A stretch of 64,000 nucleotides of DNA from Gordonia otitidis NBRC 100426 (lineage in GTDB: Bacteria; Actinomycetota; Actinomycetes; Mycobacteriales; Mycobacteriaceae). This document shows, one piece after another, positions 53,497-62,888 of the stretch. The stretch lies in assembly GCF_000248075.1 (NCBI RefSeq), contig NZ_BAFB01000230.1, positions 1-64,000 on the forward strand, in the 5' to 3' direction. Under the pieces are notes generated by a model, which ran no database searches, was not told the origin of the DNA, and saw nothing but the letters and a program-made list of their open reading frames with translations. Numbering within the stretch: the stretch's first letter is position 1; each line of letters begins with the position of its first letter. The translations under genes were made by a program, and so were the position numbers.

Positions 53497-55821
53497 TCAG
53501 TCCTCGACGTCGCCGCGCACCGTCGCGGCGGCGGTGACCAGGTTGGTCAGCGACGCGATGACCTCGGGCGTTGCTCGCGTCTTGAGCCCACAGTCGGGGT
53601 TCACCCAGAGACGTTGTGGCCCAACGGCAGTGAGTGCTGCGCGGAGCGACTTCTCGATCTCCGCCGTACCCGGGACGCGCGGTGAATGGATGTCGTATAC
53701 GCCCGGGCCGACCCCGTTGGAGAAACCTACTTCGTTGAGGTCGTCGAGCGCTTCCATCGCCGAGCGGGCGGCTTCGATGGATGTGACGTCCGCGTCGAGG
53801 TCTGCGATCGCATCGATGACCTCGCCGAACTCCGAGTAGCAGAGGTGCGTGTGGATCTGCGACGTGTCGGACACGCCCGACGTGGCCAACCGGAACGCCC
53901 GCACGGCCCAGTCGAGGTATGCCCTCTTGTCGGCGTCACGCAGTGGCAGCAGTTCCCGCAGTGCAGGCTCATCGACCTGGATGATGTGGATCCCGGCATT
54001 CTCCAGATCTACCGTCTCGTCACGGATGGCGAGTGCGATCTGGTCGGCGGACACCGACAACGGCTGGTCGTCGCGAACGAACGACCACGCCAGAATCGTC
54101 ACCGGTCCCGTCAGCATGCCCTTGACCGGCTTGTTCGTCAGCGACTGTGCATAGGTGATCCAGTCGACGGTCATCGGATGTGTGCGCACCACGTCGCCGT
54201 ACAGGATCGGCGGGCGAACGCAGCGGGTGCCGTAGGACTGCACCCAGCCGTTCGCTGTGGCGAAGAAGCCGTCGAGTTGTTCGGCGAAGTACTGCACCAT
54301 GTCGTTGCGCTCGGGTTCGCCGTGCACGAGCACGTCGAGCCCGATCTTCTCCTGCAACGCGATGACGTCGTCGATCTCGGCGCGCATCCGCCGCTCGTAC
54401 TCGGCGGTGTCGATCTCGCCGGACCGCAGTGCTGCCCGCGCGAGACGGATCGCCGAGGTCTGCGGATAGGAGCCGATAGTGGTCGTCGGTAGCGTCGGGA
54501 GGCCCAGGCGCGCATTCTGTGTGGCGATCCGCTCGGTCGCGTCACCGCGTGTCACGTCGTCGTCGGTGATGGCTGCCAACCGTTCCTGCACGGCGGCGAC
54601 GTGGACGCGGGGATCCGACTCGCGTGTCGCCAGTGCTGCCGACGACGCGTCGAAGGCGGCGGCCTCGGACTCACGGCCGCTGCGTAGCGCGCGGGAGAGC
54701 ACCCCGACCTCGTCGTACTTCTGTGCCGCGAACGCCAACCAGCCGCGCAGATCGTCGTCGATTCCGGTCTCGGCGTCGAGGGTGTAGGGGACGTGCAGAG
54801 TGGAGCATGACGTCGAGACCGCAAGCGCCCGTGCCGATCCCAGCAATGTCCCGAGTGTGGCGAGCGCCTTGTCGAGATCTGTCCGCCAGATGTTGCGTCT
54901 GTTCACCACACCGGCGACGAGTAGTTTGTCGGCGAGTTCGGGTACCGAGACGACGGTGTCGACAGAACCCTCCACCAGGTCGACACCGATCGCCTCGACC
55001 GGTGTACGTGCCAGTGCCGCAAGAGAATCCCCGGGATCGCCGAAGTAGGTGTTGACGAAGATCGCGGGACGGCTCGTGGCGTCGGCGAGCGTCGAGTACA
55101 CAGCGCCGGCGAGGGCGGGGAGGTCGTCGGCGTAATCGGTGACGAGGACAGGCTCGTCGATCTGGACCCAGCCCACACCGGCCTGCGCGAGCCTGCGGAG
55201 CAACTCGACATACACGGCGACAGCGTCGTCGATCCGCGACAGCGGTGCCGCAGCGCCGTCGACGGGCTTCGACAGGGCGAGGAAGGTGATCGGTCCGATG
55301 ACGACGGGACGGGCGTCGACCCCTTGCGCGTGCGCCTCGGAGACCTCGGCGAGCACCTTGTCGGGGTAGCACGTGAACGTCGTGTCGGGTCCGATCTCGG
55401 GGACGAGGTAGTGGTAATTGGTGTCGAACCACTTCGTCATCTCCAGCGGTGCGATCTCGCCGGTACCCCGAGCCGCGGCGAAGTAGCGGTCGAGCGGATC
55501 GGCGATGCCGTCGTACCGGGCGGGTAGGGCACCCACGAGCACAGCGGTGTCGAGGATCTGGTCGTAGTAGGAGAAGGTGTTGATCGGGATCGAGTCGAAA
55601 CCGGCGGCGACCAACTGTGCTGAGGTATCCCGTCGCAGGTCGGCGGCCGTCTGCTCCAGATCGGTGGCGCTGACGCGCCCGGCCCAGTAGCCCTCGATCG
55701 CCCGCTTGAGCTCGCGTCGCGGGCCGATACGGGGTGCACCGGGAACGGTGGTGGTGAACGGGGCGGCCACGGGCCCCGAGGTGTGGCCGGCGGGTGAGGT
55801 GCCGGGAGTGCTGATGGACAT
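53497..55821 (-). CDS. metE: Cobalamin-independent methionine synthase
   Basis: The 774-residue protein has the N- and C-terminal barrels of MetE. Substrate and zinc features include [18 protein letters not shown], the HTHLCYSEF segment with the His-x-x-Cys ligand pair, [10 protein letters not shown], and the C-terminal ligand Cys in [13 protein letters not shown]. It transfers a methyl group from methyl-THF-triglutamate to homocysteine. The leader contains a cobalamin riboswitch, so it would be switched off when B12 allows MetH to work. It starts at ATG 55821 with AGGAG 11 bases upstream. Confidence 0.97.
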   Translation of the reverse strand: MSISTPGTSPAGHTSGPVAAPFTTTVPGAPRIGPRRELKRAIEGYWAGRVSATDLEQTAADLRRDTSAQLVAAGFDSIPINTFSYYDQILDTAVLVGALPARYDGIADPLDRYFAAARGTGEIAPLEMTKWFDTNYHYLVPEIGPDTTFTCYPDKVLAEVSEAHAQGVDARPVVIGPITFLALSKPVDGAAAPLSRIDDAVAVYVELLRRLAQAGVGWVQIDEPVLVTDYADDLPALAGAVYSTLADATSRPAIFVNTYFGDPGDSLAALARTPVEAIGVDLVEGSVDTVVSVPELADKLLVAGVVNRRNIWRTDLDKALATLGTLLGSARALAVSTSCSTLHVPYTLDAETGIDDDLRGWLAFAAQKYDEVGVLSRALRSGRESEAAAFDASSAALATRESDPRVHVAAVQERLAAITDDDVTRGDATERIATQNARLGLPTLPTTTIGSYPQTSAIRLARAALRSGEIDTAEYERRMRAEIDDVIALQEKIGLDVLVHGEPERNDMVQYFAEQLDGFFATANGWVQSYGTRCVRPPILYGDVVRTHPMTVDWITYAQSLTNKPVKGMLTGPVTILAWSFVRDDQPLSVSADQIALAIRDETVDLENAGIHIIQVDEPALRELLPLRDADKRAYLDWAVRAFRLATSGVSDTSQIHTHLCYSEFGEVIDAIADLDADVTSIEAARSAMEALDDLNEVGFSNGVGPGVYDIHSPRVPGTAEIEKSLRAALTAVGPQRLWVNPDCGLKTRATPEVIASLTNLVTAAATVRGDVED

Positions 55822-55950
55822 GAGTTCGTGAACTCCTGCATTCGATACGGATGGTTCACCGCCATGCAGGGAGAGTCGACGAGCCCCGAGTGATGCGCGG
55901 GCATCACAAAACGCTGATCGACCTGCGCCCGGTCCACGAGGCGGTGAGCC

Positions 55951-55971
55951 ACCGGTCGCGGCGCGACCGGT
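55951..55971 (-). terminator. Riboswitch-linked hairpin in the metE leader
   Basis: ACCGGTCGC, GGC, GCGACCGGT is a perfect 9-bp stem directly after the B12 box. Its place suggests the expression platform that stops transcription when cobalamin is bound. It has no T-run. Confidence 0.6.
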
Positions 55972-56150
55972 ACAGGAGGCAGGTCTTCGGGCTTGTCGGC
56001 ACTCTCGCCATCGGCGATGTTCCTACTGGCCGTCGCTTCCCGGGCATGCGCCCAGTGCGTGTGACGGCGGTCGTTCCGACATACCGCTGCGGGACAGCTC
56101 CGGATTCTCACCGGATTCCCTCTCACCCGAGGTCGCGCAGCTGCGCGACG
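55970..56150 (-). promoter_or_regulatory. Cobalamin riboswitch upstream of metE
   Basis: On the minus strand the core reads GAGGGAATCCGGTGAGAATCC, then CTGTCCCGCAGCGGTATGT, and after a variable region with GGGCGCATGCCCGGGAAGCG ends with the B12 box GAAGACCTGCCTCCTGT. All conserved blocks of the cobalamin riboswitch appear in the right order. Boundaries are approximate. Confidence 0.94.
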
Positions 56151-56381
56151 AACGGATTCGACGCCGCGCGCGGGACGGAGGGGCTCCATCGCGACTCCCG
56201 GCGGGCGAACCAGCTGCGGGTGCAGCATAGCGCAGGGCGACGTCGAGGCGATTCCCCGTCGCTGCCGACCCGCCTGGTTCCGACAGAACCAGGCACGGCG
56301 TCGGGGGTCTGCCTAGCGTGGGTGATACGCGCTCGAACAGTGACAGCGGCGCACTCCGATCAATGAGTTGAGGAGGCAGCA

Positions 56382-56792
56382 GTGCGAAGTTTGACAACGG
56401 TCGGACTCTCCGACGCACGACGCATGATCGACGCGGGGATCGCCGCGGCCGAACGGATCGGCTCGCCGAGCAACATCGCCGTCGTCGACAACGGCGGGAA
56501 CCTGGTCGCTCACGTTCGGATGGACGACGCCCAGCTCGGAAGTATCGAGCACTCGATCGACAAGGCGCACACCGCAGTGTTCTTCCAGTCGCCAACAGGC
56601 GATCTCGCCGCCGATTCGCTTCCAGGAGAACAGTTCTGGGGCATGGCGTTGAGTGGTCACGGCCGCGTCCTGGTTTTCGCGGGCGGCATCCCACTGATCG
56701 TCGACGGCATGGTGGTGGGAGCTGTCGGTGTCAGCGGCGGCTCCCGTGAACAGGACACGACGGTCGCCCGTGAGGCGTCGGCCGCACTGTGA
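56382..56792 (+). CDS. GlcG/HbpS-like heme-binding family protein
   Basis: The 136-residue protein starts at GTG 56382 with AGGAGG six bases upstream. It has the DUF336 pattern: AIAAAERIG-type first helix, IAVVDNGGNLVAHVRMDDA, a KAHTAVFF helix, and the glycine-rich GGIPLIVDGMVVGAVGVSGG. Members bind heme or act as sensor proteins (HbpS) or in glycolate operons (GlcG). No glc genes are nearby. The role is unknown; it may be co-transcribed with the SDR gene 67 bases downstream. Confidence 0.85.
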   Translation: MRSLTTVGLSDARRMIDAGIAAAERIGSPSNIAVVDNGGNLVAHVRMDDAQLGSIEHSIDKAHTAVFFQSPTGDLAADSLPGEQFWGMALSGHGRVLVFAGGIPLIVDGMVVGAVGVSGGSREQDTTVAREASAAL

Positions 56793-56859
56793 GCCGCAAT
56801 CCAGCGGCGTGTGACATGACGACCGGTCCGCCGGTCATCGACGATGAAGGAGAGAAGTG

Positions 56860-57711
56860 ATGAGTACGACGTATCTGATCACCGGTGCCGGAAGCGGCTT
56901 CGGAAAAGAGGTCGCGCTACGCATGGCGGAGCAGGGACACGACGTGATCGCCGGTGTCGAGATCATCGCGCAGGTGAACGTGCTGCGCGCGGAGGCGAAG
57001 AAGCGCGGCGTCGAACTGCGTGTCGAGAAGCTCGACGTCACCGATGAGGGGGATCGCCGGAAGGCTGCACAGTGGGACGTCGACGTGCTGTTGAACAACG
57101 CGGGCATCTCCGAGGGCGGTTCGTCGGTCGACATTCCCGCCGAGAATCTCCGCAGGCAGTTCGAGGTGAACGTCTTCGGCCCGATCCTGCTGACGCAGCC
57201 GATCGCCAAGCGGATGGTGGCCAAGGGTGGCGGCAAGATCGTATTCATGTCGTCGGTCGCAGGACTCACCGTCGACCCGTTCACCGGTGCGTACGCGGGC
57301 TCGAAGCACGCCGTCGAAGCGTTTGCCGATGCGTTGGATCAGGAACTCGCCGAGTACGGAGTCACGGTTGCCACCATCAATCCCGGACCGTTCCTCACCG
57401 GATTCAACGACACGATGTTCGAGGAGTGGAAGTCGTGGGTCGACGACCCGTCGACGCGACTCTACGACTACAGCAAGCTGGCCTTTCCGCACGAGCAGTT
57501 CGACCCGGAGGAGGTCATCACCGTGACGATCGACGTCCTCACCGGTACCGACACCGACTACCGACACGTGTTGCCCGCGCACACGGTCGACGACATCAAG
57601 GCACAGACACAGGCGCAGTGGGATCGCACGCTCAACGACGGTAAACGTCCCGAACTGGTCCAGACCGCCTACGACATCTCCCCGTACACGCCGGTCGACG
57701 GCAATTCCTGA
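56860..57711 (+). CDS. Short-chain dehydrogenase/reductase
   Basis: The 283-residue classical SDR starts at ATG 56860 (AAGGAG nine bases upstream). It has TGAGSGFGKEVA for the coenzyme, LLNNAGISEGG, the catalytic Ser in FMSSVAG and YxxxK as YAGSK. Substrate unknown. The next gene follows 12 bases later, and the third, a regulator, overlaps it, so the three form one operon. Confidence 0.9.
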   Translation: MSTTYLITGAGSGFGKEVALRMAEQGHDVIAGVEIIAQVNVLRAEAKKRGVELRVEKLDVTDEGDRRKAAQWDVDVLLNNAGISEGGSSVDIPAENLRRQFEVNVFGPILLTQPIAKRMVAKGGGKIVFMSSVAGLTVDPFTGAYAGSKHAVEAFADALDQELAEYGVTVATINPGPFLTGFNDTMFEEWKSWVDDPSTRLYDYSKLAFPHEQFDPEEVITVTIDVLTGTDTDYRHVLPAHTVDDIKAQTQAQWDRTLNDGKRPELVQTAYDISPYTPVDGNS

Positions 57712-57723
57712 AAGGATCGAATC

Positions 57724-58272
57724 ATGGCTCTCTCCGACAAGAAGGCACTGATCATCGCCACGTCGTATGGCGTCGAGCGCGACGAACTCCTCGTCCCCCG
57801 TGATCATCTGCGGGAGGAAGGCGTCGCCGTCACCGTCGCGACGGTGGACGGCGACGACGTACAGACATTGGTGGGCGACAAGGATCCGGGCGCAACCGTT
57901 GCCGCTGATACCGCGATCGCCGACGTCGATCCCGCCGACTACGACGTCCTCGTGGTGCCCGGGGGCACACTCAACGCCGACACACTGCGCACCGATGCGA
58001 CGGCGCAGAGTGTGGTGCGCAGTTTTGCCGATGCGGGTAAGCCAGTCGCCGCGATCTGCCACGGACCGTGGCTGATCGTCGAAACCGGATTGCTCGTCGG
58101 CAAAACCCTGACGTCGTATTCGTCGTTGCGAACCGATGTGAACAACGCCGGCGGCAACTGGGTGGACGAGTCGGTGGTGAGTGACGACACCAACGGGTTC
58201 ACGCTGATCACGTCGCGCACCCCGGACGACCTCTCGGAGTTCACCGCCGCGATCGACGCGCAACTCGCATGA
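57724..58272 (+). CDS. DJ-1/PfpI-family protein
   Basis: The 182-residue protein has the type 1 glutamine-amidotransferase-like fold: LIIATSYGVERDELLVP, VVPGGTLNADTLR, and the nucleophile elbow AAICHGPWLIVE with Cys-His. Such proteins are proteases, glyoxalase III-like deglycases or stress chaperones. AAAGGA lies upstream of the ATG. It overlaps the regulator gene by four bases (ATGA). Confidence 0.9.
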   Translation: MALSDKKALIIATSYGVERDELLVPRDHLREEGVAVTVATVDGDDVQTLVGDKDPGATVAADTAIADVDPADYDVLVVPGGTLNADTLRTDATAQSVVRSFADAGKPVAAICHGPWLIVETGLLVGKTLTSYSSLRTDVNNAGGNWVDESVVSDDTNGFTLITSRTPDDLSEFTAAIDAQLA

Positions 58273-59135
58273 GCGAAGGCCGGGAGAACGACGACGCGGA
58301 GGGCGCGTCGTCGCGCTCTGTCACGGCCGACTACCGCGCCACCGCGACGTCCGGGTTCCTTCGGAATCGACGTGCACAGTTGGCGCCCGATCCCTCCTGG
58401 CCTGTCTACAACGCCACCACCGACCGCCGGGTTGCGGGGCTGCGACGCGAGGAGATCGCCTGGGCCGCAGGCGTGAGCATGGACTACTACACCAAGTTCG
58501 AGCAGGGCAAGGTGGCACACCCCTCCCGCGCGGTCGTCGGTTCCATCGCCGACGCTCTTCGTCTGAGCGACCTCGACCGCAGGTATCTGTTGGCACTCAC
58601 CGCGGAACCGTCGGGTGAGCCGATGGCGACGAGCGAGGCGCTCGCCGATGCCGAGGCGGATCTGCTGGCCATCGGCACCCGACTCTTCGACACCGTGATG
58701 CTGCACCTTCTCACCGACGAGTTGATGCTTACCGCCGTCGACAAGGCGACTGCGGCCGTCCTGTTCCCCGACCGGGACTCGTCCGAGTGGCCGCTTCAAC
58801 CGGTCTCGTTGCTGGAGTACATCTTCGACGATCCGATCAGCAGATCGGTGTATGTGGACTGGACGGCCAAGGCCTACGAGGTGGTCGGCTTGGCTCATCT
58901 GAATCTCGCGACGCGACCTGCGTCGGCGGAACATCGAGCGTTGATCGACCGGTTGTGGCGGTCCAGCAAGGCATTTCGCTACATCTGGAACCGCTATGAG
59001 CCGCACGACAAGAGGTCGGGGCGGTGGCGACTGCGCGTGCCGGGAGAGGGCGTCGTCGGCTGCCACTTCACGACGCTGCAGGTACGCGGTTGTGACGAAT
59101 TGTCGCTCGTGGTCTACCGGCACGACGAACGGTGA
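58269..59135 (+). CDS. XRE-family regulator with MmyB-like ligand domain
   Basis: The 288-residue protein has a helix-turn-helix near residues 55-100 (VAGLRREEIAWAAGVSMDYYTKFEQGK, quoted in part), which is the form seen in actinobacterial MmyB-like regulators, followed by the MmyB-like ligand-binding domain (about 115-285), including WRSSKAFRYIWNRYEP and the C-terminal ELSLVVYRHD. It probably controls the SDR/PfpI operon in which it is the last gene. Confidence 0.88.
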   Translation: MSEGRENDDAEGASSRSVTADYRATATSGFLRNRRAQLAPDPSWPVYNATTDRRVAGLRREEIAWAAGVSMDYYTKFEQGKVAHPSRAVVGSIADALRLSDLDRRYLLALTAEPSGEPMATSEALADAEADLLAIGTRLFDTVMLHLLTDELMLTAVDKATAAVLFPDRDSSEWPLQPVSLLEYIFDDPISRSVYVDWTAKAYEVVGLAHLNLATRPASAEHRALIDRLWRSSKAFRYIWNRYEPHDKRSGRWRLRVPGEGVVGCHFTTLQVRGCDELSLVVYRHDER

Positions 59136-59139
59136 GTAC

Positions 59140-59466
59140 TCAGCTACCGCGGTAGGTGGAGTACGAGTACGGACTCAACAGCACCGGTACGTGATAGTGC
59201 CGATTCGGATCGTCGATGGTGAAACAGATGTCGATCTGCGGGAAGAAGCCGACGATCCCGTTCGCGCCGAACCAGTCTACGGTCGCGAAGACCAGATGGT
59301 AGGTGCCCGGCGCGAGTGGGTCGGTGTTGACCTGCGGGATGCGGCCGTCGCTGTTGGTGGTGCCCGAGGCGAGTTGTTCGCCGTCGACGTCGCGCAGGAT
59401 CACCGACATCCCGACCGCGGGAGCACCGCTGACGGCGTCGAGGACGTGTGTGGACAGTCCGGTCAT
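59140..59466 (-). CDS. hiuH: 5-hydroxyisourate hydrolase
   Basis: The 108-residue transthyretin-like protein has LSTHVLDAVSG at the N-terminus (active-site His), GRIPQVN (Arg) and the C-terminal signature SYSTYRGS. It opens 5-hydroxyisourate from the uricase reaction to OHCU. It is in line with uraD and the permease on the minus strand. No uricase gene is in the window. It ends four bases from the convergent regulator gene. Confidence 0.95.
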   Translation of the reverse strand: MTGLSTHVLDAVSGAPAVGMSVILRDVDGEQLASGTTNSDGRIPQVNTDPLAPGTYHLVFATVDWFGANGIVGFFPQIDICFTIDDPNRHYHVPVLLSPYSYSTYRGS

Positions 59467-59507
59467 GGATTCAGCCTAGTGGGTATGTGGTGAGTTCTTT
59501 GCCGTGA

Positions 59508-59572
59508 ACGCAGCTCGAGTCGGCGGACGCGGTTGGTGCACCGACGGCGTCTGCCGAATCGGGCGGCGTTTG
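59508..59572. repeat. 65-bp nested-hairpin intergenic element, copy 3
   Basis: The most diverged of three copies, still 65 bp without gaps. It keeps ACGCAGCTCGAGT at the left, GGACGCGGTTGGTGCACC in the middle and TCGGGCGGCGTTTG at the right. Pairing in the inner stem is weaker. It lies between hiuH and uraD, 26 bp past the uraD stop on the minus strand. Confidence 0.72.
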
Positions 59573-59598
59573 AGGGCTCCGGGCAGCGCGATGTGCGA

Positions 59599-60120
59599 TC
59601 AGTCGTCGACGAATTCGACGGCGGGTGTCAGCATCCGTTGCAGCCGACTGCGATTGATCTTCGCCAGCTCCATGCGCAGGACCCGACGCTCGGTCGGGGC
59701 GTCGTTGCGCATGCGCTCCTTGAGGATTGCGAGCAGTTCCTCGGCGGGCCGTCCATTGGCGAACACCAGGTAGACGTGTCCGAACTTCTCCTCGTACTCC
59801 TTGTTGAGCTGCTTGAGCTCGGCGAGTACTGCGGGGTCGGCGCCGGTCACTCCCGACTGTTCCCGACTCGACGAGGCGTTGTCGGGTCGGTCTCCGATGC
59901 GGGGGTGCCCCGCCAGTGCCTCGTCGAGGTCGGTCTCGGTCAGTTCGGCGAGTATCAGATCGGCGTATTCGAGAAGTGCCTCGTCGTCGACGAACGGGCG
60001 CGCCTTGGCGACGCGCAACGCCCAGATCGATGAACTGCAGCACTCGTAGAGCGTGCTGATCGCCTGTCGCTCGGACAGCTCGTTGAAACTGGGCAGACCA
60101 CGCCAATCCACTCGTCGCAC
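59599..60120 (-). CDS. uraD: OHCU decarboxylase
   Basis: The 173-residue protein from GTG 60120 has the catalytic His72 in ALAGHPRIGD, an EQSGV motif with Glu, and NKEYEEKFGHVYLVFANGR, all typical of 2-oxo-4-hydroxy-4-carboxy-5-ureidoimidazoline decarboxylase. It makes S-allantoin from the HiuH product. It is 9 bases after the permease and upstream of hiuH. Confidence 0.92.
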   Translation of the reverse strand: MRRVDWRGLPSFNELSERQAISTLYECCSSSIWALRVAKARPFVDDEALLEYADLILAELTETDLDEALAGHPRIGDRPDNASSSREQSGVTGADPAVLAELKQLNKEYEEKFGHVYLVFANGRPAEELLAILKERMRNDAPTERRVLRMELAKINRSRLQRMLTPAVEFVDD

Positions 60121-60129
60121 GCGGTCAGC

Positions 60130-62114
60130 CTACGAGAGCTCTGGCTGGCGGCTGAAGCGAGCCGAGGTCAGCGGGTTGGCGTCGGCCACGAGATCGTCGA
60201 ACCGGTGGTTGGCGATCTTCGCGATCTCGATGAGCGCGAAGGACTTCTCCGAGGTCTCGGAGTTGTCCATGCGAGCCCAACCGTTGCGCAGCACGCGGTC
60301 GTAGCGTTCGGCCTCTTGCGCGTCGATGACCAACGGGAAGCCGAAGTGGTCCTTGTACGCCTTGGCGAGGTCGACGACGTTCTCGTGCTCGGTCTCCTCG
60401 AGGTGGGACAGGCCCTTGTGGTCGACGGCTGTCAGCTCGCCGGTCTCGTCTTCCGCGCCGAGGTCGGGGAATGCGCGGATGAGCTGCAACTGTTCCTCGT
60501 CGCTGCCGGTCAGCATGGCCTCCTGGAAGGCGCTGCGCAGATCGTGGACGTCCTCGAAGGGGCGCTGCTCGTAGGCGCGTTCGACCACCCAGTCGACGTT
60601 CTGCACCAGGCCACCGAAGGTCTGACTGAATTCGACGTAGGTCATCTTGTTGACGGCGTCGAGGGTGATGGCGCCGCGTCCCGCGACGGCCGGGCCGCGA
60701 CGTCCGACGTGGAAGAACAACAGGTTCAGCAGGATCGCGGTGATCGCACCCATCGTGATGCCCGTCGAGAACGGTATCTGCAGGATCATGTTGGGCATCG
60801 CCTGATCGACACCGGGCAACGCGGGGACGTCGACGTGCGCGCCGCCCTTTTCGATGTCGGTGGTCGGGGTCGCCGACTGCGAGAACTGCACGTAGAGCGC
60901 GACGGCCAGCGACGTGGCCGCGATGATCAGGTTGCGATGGTCGGTGAAGTCGACCGATGTGAGGGTCTGGATTCCGACGATGGCCACGGTCGCGAACATG
61001 ATGAGAGCTGCGCCACCGAGGATCGGTGCGGGGATGGACTCGACCACCTTCGCGAGTTTGGGCAGGCAGCCGAGAATGATCATGATGACGCCTGCGCAGG
61101 CAACCACCCAGCGGCTCTTGACCCCGGTCAGGCGCACCAGGCCCACGTTCTCGGAGAACGCGGTGTAGGGGAACGAATTGAAGATGCCGCCGAAGATGGT
61201 GGCCACGCCGTCGGCGCGTACGGCTGCGGCGACGTCTTCCTTCTTGATGCGCTTGCCGACGATCTCACCGGTGGCGAAGATCGAACCCGTCGATTCCACC
61301 GCGACGACCAACAGCACGACGATCATCGACACGATCGCCACGAGATCCCACCTGGGAGCGCCGAAGGCGAACGGCGGGGTGAAGCCGAACCAGCCGGCTT
61401 CGCCGACGATGCCGAAGGACGCGTCGCCGCACAGCCAGGCGATGAACGTGGCGACCACGAGGCCCATCAGCACCGCGATCGTTGCCATGAAGCCACGGAA
61501 GAATCGCTGCATCAACACGATGAGCAGGATGGTACCGAGCGCGTAGCAGACCCATTTCCAGTTCGCGTTGTCGTGGAGGTGCTCGTGCGGGTTGGTGACT
61601 GCGTCGCCCGCGCCGACAGGAATCAGGCAGACGCCGATGATGGTGATCAGTGTGCCCGTCACCACCGGCGGCAGGAAGCGGATGAGTTTGGCGAAGAACG
61701 GAGCGATGAGAAAGGTCGCGATGCCGGCTGCGATCACCGCGCCGTAGACCGTCTGCAGGCCGACGCGTCCGCCGCCGTTCTGGTTGGCGATCTGGATGAC
61801 AGGTGCGAGCGTGGCGAAGGTGATGCCTGCAGCAACGGCAGGCGTACCCCGATCTTCCAGATGCCGACGGACTGCAGCAATGAGGCGATGCCACAGGTGA
61901 AGAGGTCTGCGGTGATGAGCATCGTCAGCGCGTCGGAGTCGAGCCCGATGGCGCGCGCGATCAGCAACGGGACCAGAACGGCACCGGCGTAGAACGCGAC
62001 GACGTGCTGTGCGCCGAGGGCGACGAGTTTGCCGGGTGGCGGAACCTGGTCGACGGGGTGTACGCGCTTTCGCTTCTTCGCCGGCGTGGACGCCGGTGTC
62101 GCCTCGGTTGTCAT
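60130..62114 (-). pseudogene. Purine permease fused to OHCU-decarboxylase-like domain, frameshifted
   Basis: The gene starts at ATG 62114 (GGAGG five bases upstream) with MTTEATPASTPAKKRKRVH and reads a nucleobase:cation symporter-2 N-terminus up to GIWKIGVRLPLLQ; then the frame breaks. The rest continues in another frame from GITFATLAPVIQIANQNGG. Adding one base near 61826 (CAGGC read as CAGGGC) restores a 661-residue protein. About residues 30-470 are the permease (xanthine/urate type); about 510-650 resemble OHCU decarboxylase (YEQRPFEDVHDLRSAFQEA, AYKDHFGFPLVI). The key motif reads IRAFPDLG, without the catalytic His. It may be a true pseudogene or a sequencing error. Confidence 0.85.
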
Positions 62115-62284
62115 GTTCGCCTCCAACGAGATGGTGCTCCGCGCACAGATGTGGGCCGACCGCAGACGAGCACGCGACCGGCAGATAGATAGTGAACCCC
62201 CGAGGGCGATCTCGCGCAGCGGCGCGATCATGTTTCAGCGGGGTTAACACGGATGGATTCGACGCAGCGCTACCATCGGCTCCC

Positions 62285-62881
62285 GTGGACATCGCGGAGT
62301 CGGCTGACGCCGGACGTAGTGGCCGTTCTACACCGGGAAAGGTCGTCGGAGCGGTGCTCGCCGCAGGTGCGGGCAGTCGCTACGGAATGCCGAAAATCCT
62401 TGCCGCTCAGGGGGAGTGGGTGAGAGCCTCCGTCTCGGCGTTGCGTGCCGGCGGGTGCGACGAGGTGCTCGTGGCGATGGGTGCCGCGGTCGTGGAAGCG
62501 CCCGATGGCGCGACGTCGATCATCGTCGCCGACTGGGAGTCAGGACTGTCGGCAAGCGTGCGGAGAGTCCTCGGTGAGGCGCTCGAGCGAGACGATCTGG
62601 CCGGTGTGGTTTTACATGTTGTTGACATGCCCGACGTGTCGGCCGCTGTCGTGCGACGTGTGTTGGCGCGCGCGGCGCGTCGACGAGGCGCCCTCGTGCG
62701 TGCCACATACGGGGGAGCCCCCCGACACCCGGTCTATCTCGGCGCCGAACATCTGCGCGACGTGATGGTGTCGCTGCACGGAGATGTCGGCGCGGCGGCA
62801 TATCTGCGCGCGCACGCCGACATCGTCGAGATGGTCGAGTGTGGCGACCTGGCGTCGGGACTCGACCGAGACGAGCCGTGA
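62285..62881 (+). CDS. MocA-like molybdopterin nucleotidyltransferase
   Basis: The 198-residue protein starts at GTG 62285; a longer form from GTG 62192 is less likely. TACCAT at 62271-62276 lies nine bases before the GTG, a leaderless arrangement. It has GAVLAAGAGSRYGMPK (nucleotide-binding loop), HVVDMPDVSA (metal) and GAPRHPVYLG, as in MocA/MobA-type molybdopterin cytidylyl- or guanylyltransferases. The likely role is cofactor finishing for the xanthine dehydrogenase. It is divergent from the purine permease. Confidence 0.83.
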   Translation: MDIAESADAGRSGRSTPGKVVGAVLAAGAGSRYGMPKILAAQGEWVRASVSALRAGGCDEVLVAMGAAVVEAPDGATSIIVADWESGLSASVRRVLGEALERDDLAGVVLHVVDMPDVSAAVVRRVLARAARRRGALVRATYGGAPRHPVYLGAEHLRDVMVSLHGDVGAAAYLRAHADIVEMVECGDLASGLDRDEP

Positions 62882-62888
62882 CCCGGCG

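Larger units (their letters stand above)
55822..56381. other. 560-bp gene-free leader of metE and the GlcG-like gene
   Basis: This spacer holds the metE cobalamin riboswitch (55970-56150), a downstream hairpin (55951-55971), the 130-base riboswitch-to-start leader, and, on the other side, about 230 bp leading to the GlcG-like gene, with GAGGAGG just before its GTG. No credible coding sequence is present. I recognise no other motif. Confidence 0.8.

Noticed and set aside
60640-62292. Reading the permease as starting at 62292 in the single long frame
   Set aside because: The first 150 or so codons of that frame are Arg-rich and lack membrane helices, while the true N-terminus is clear in the other frame.
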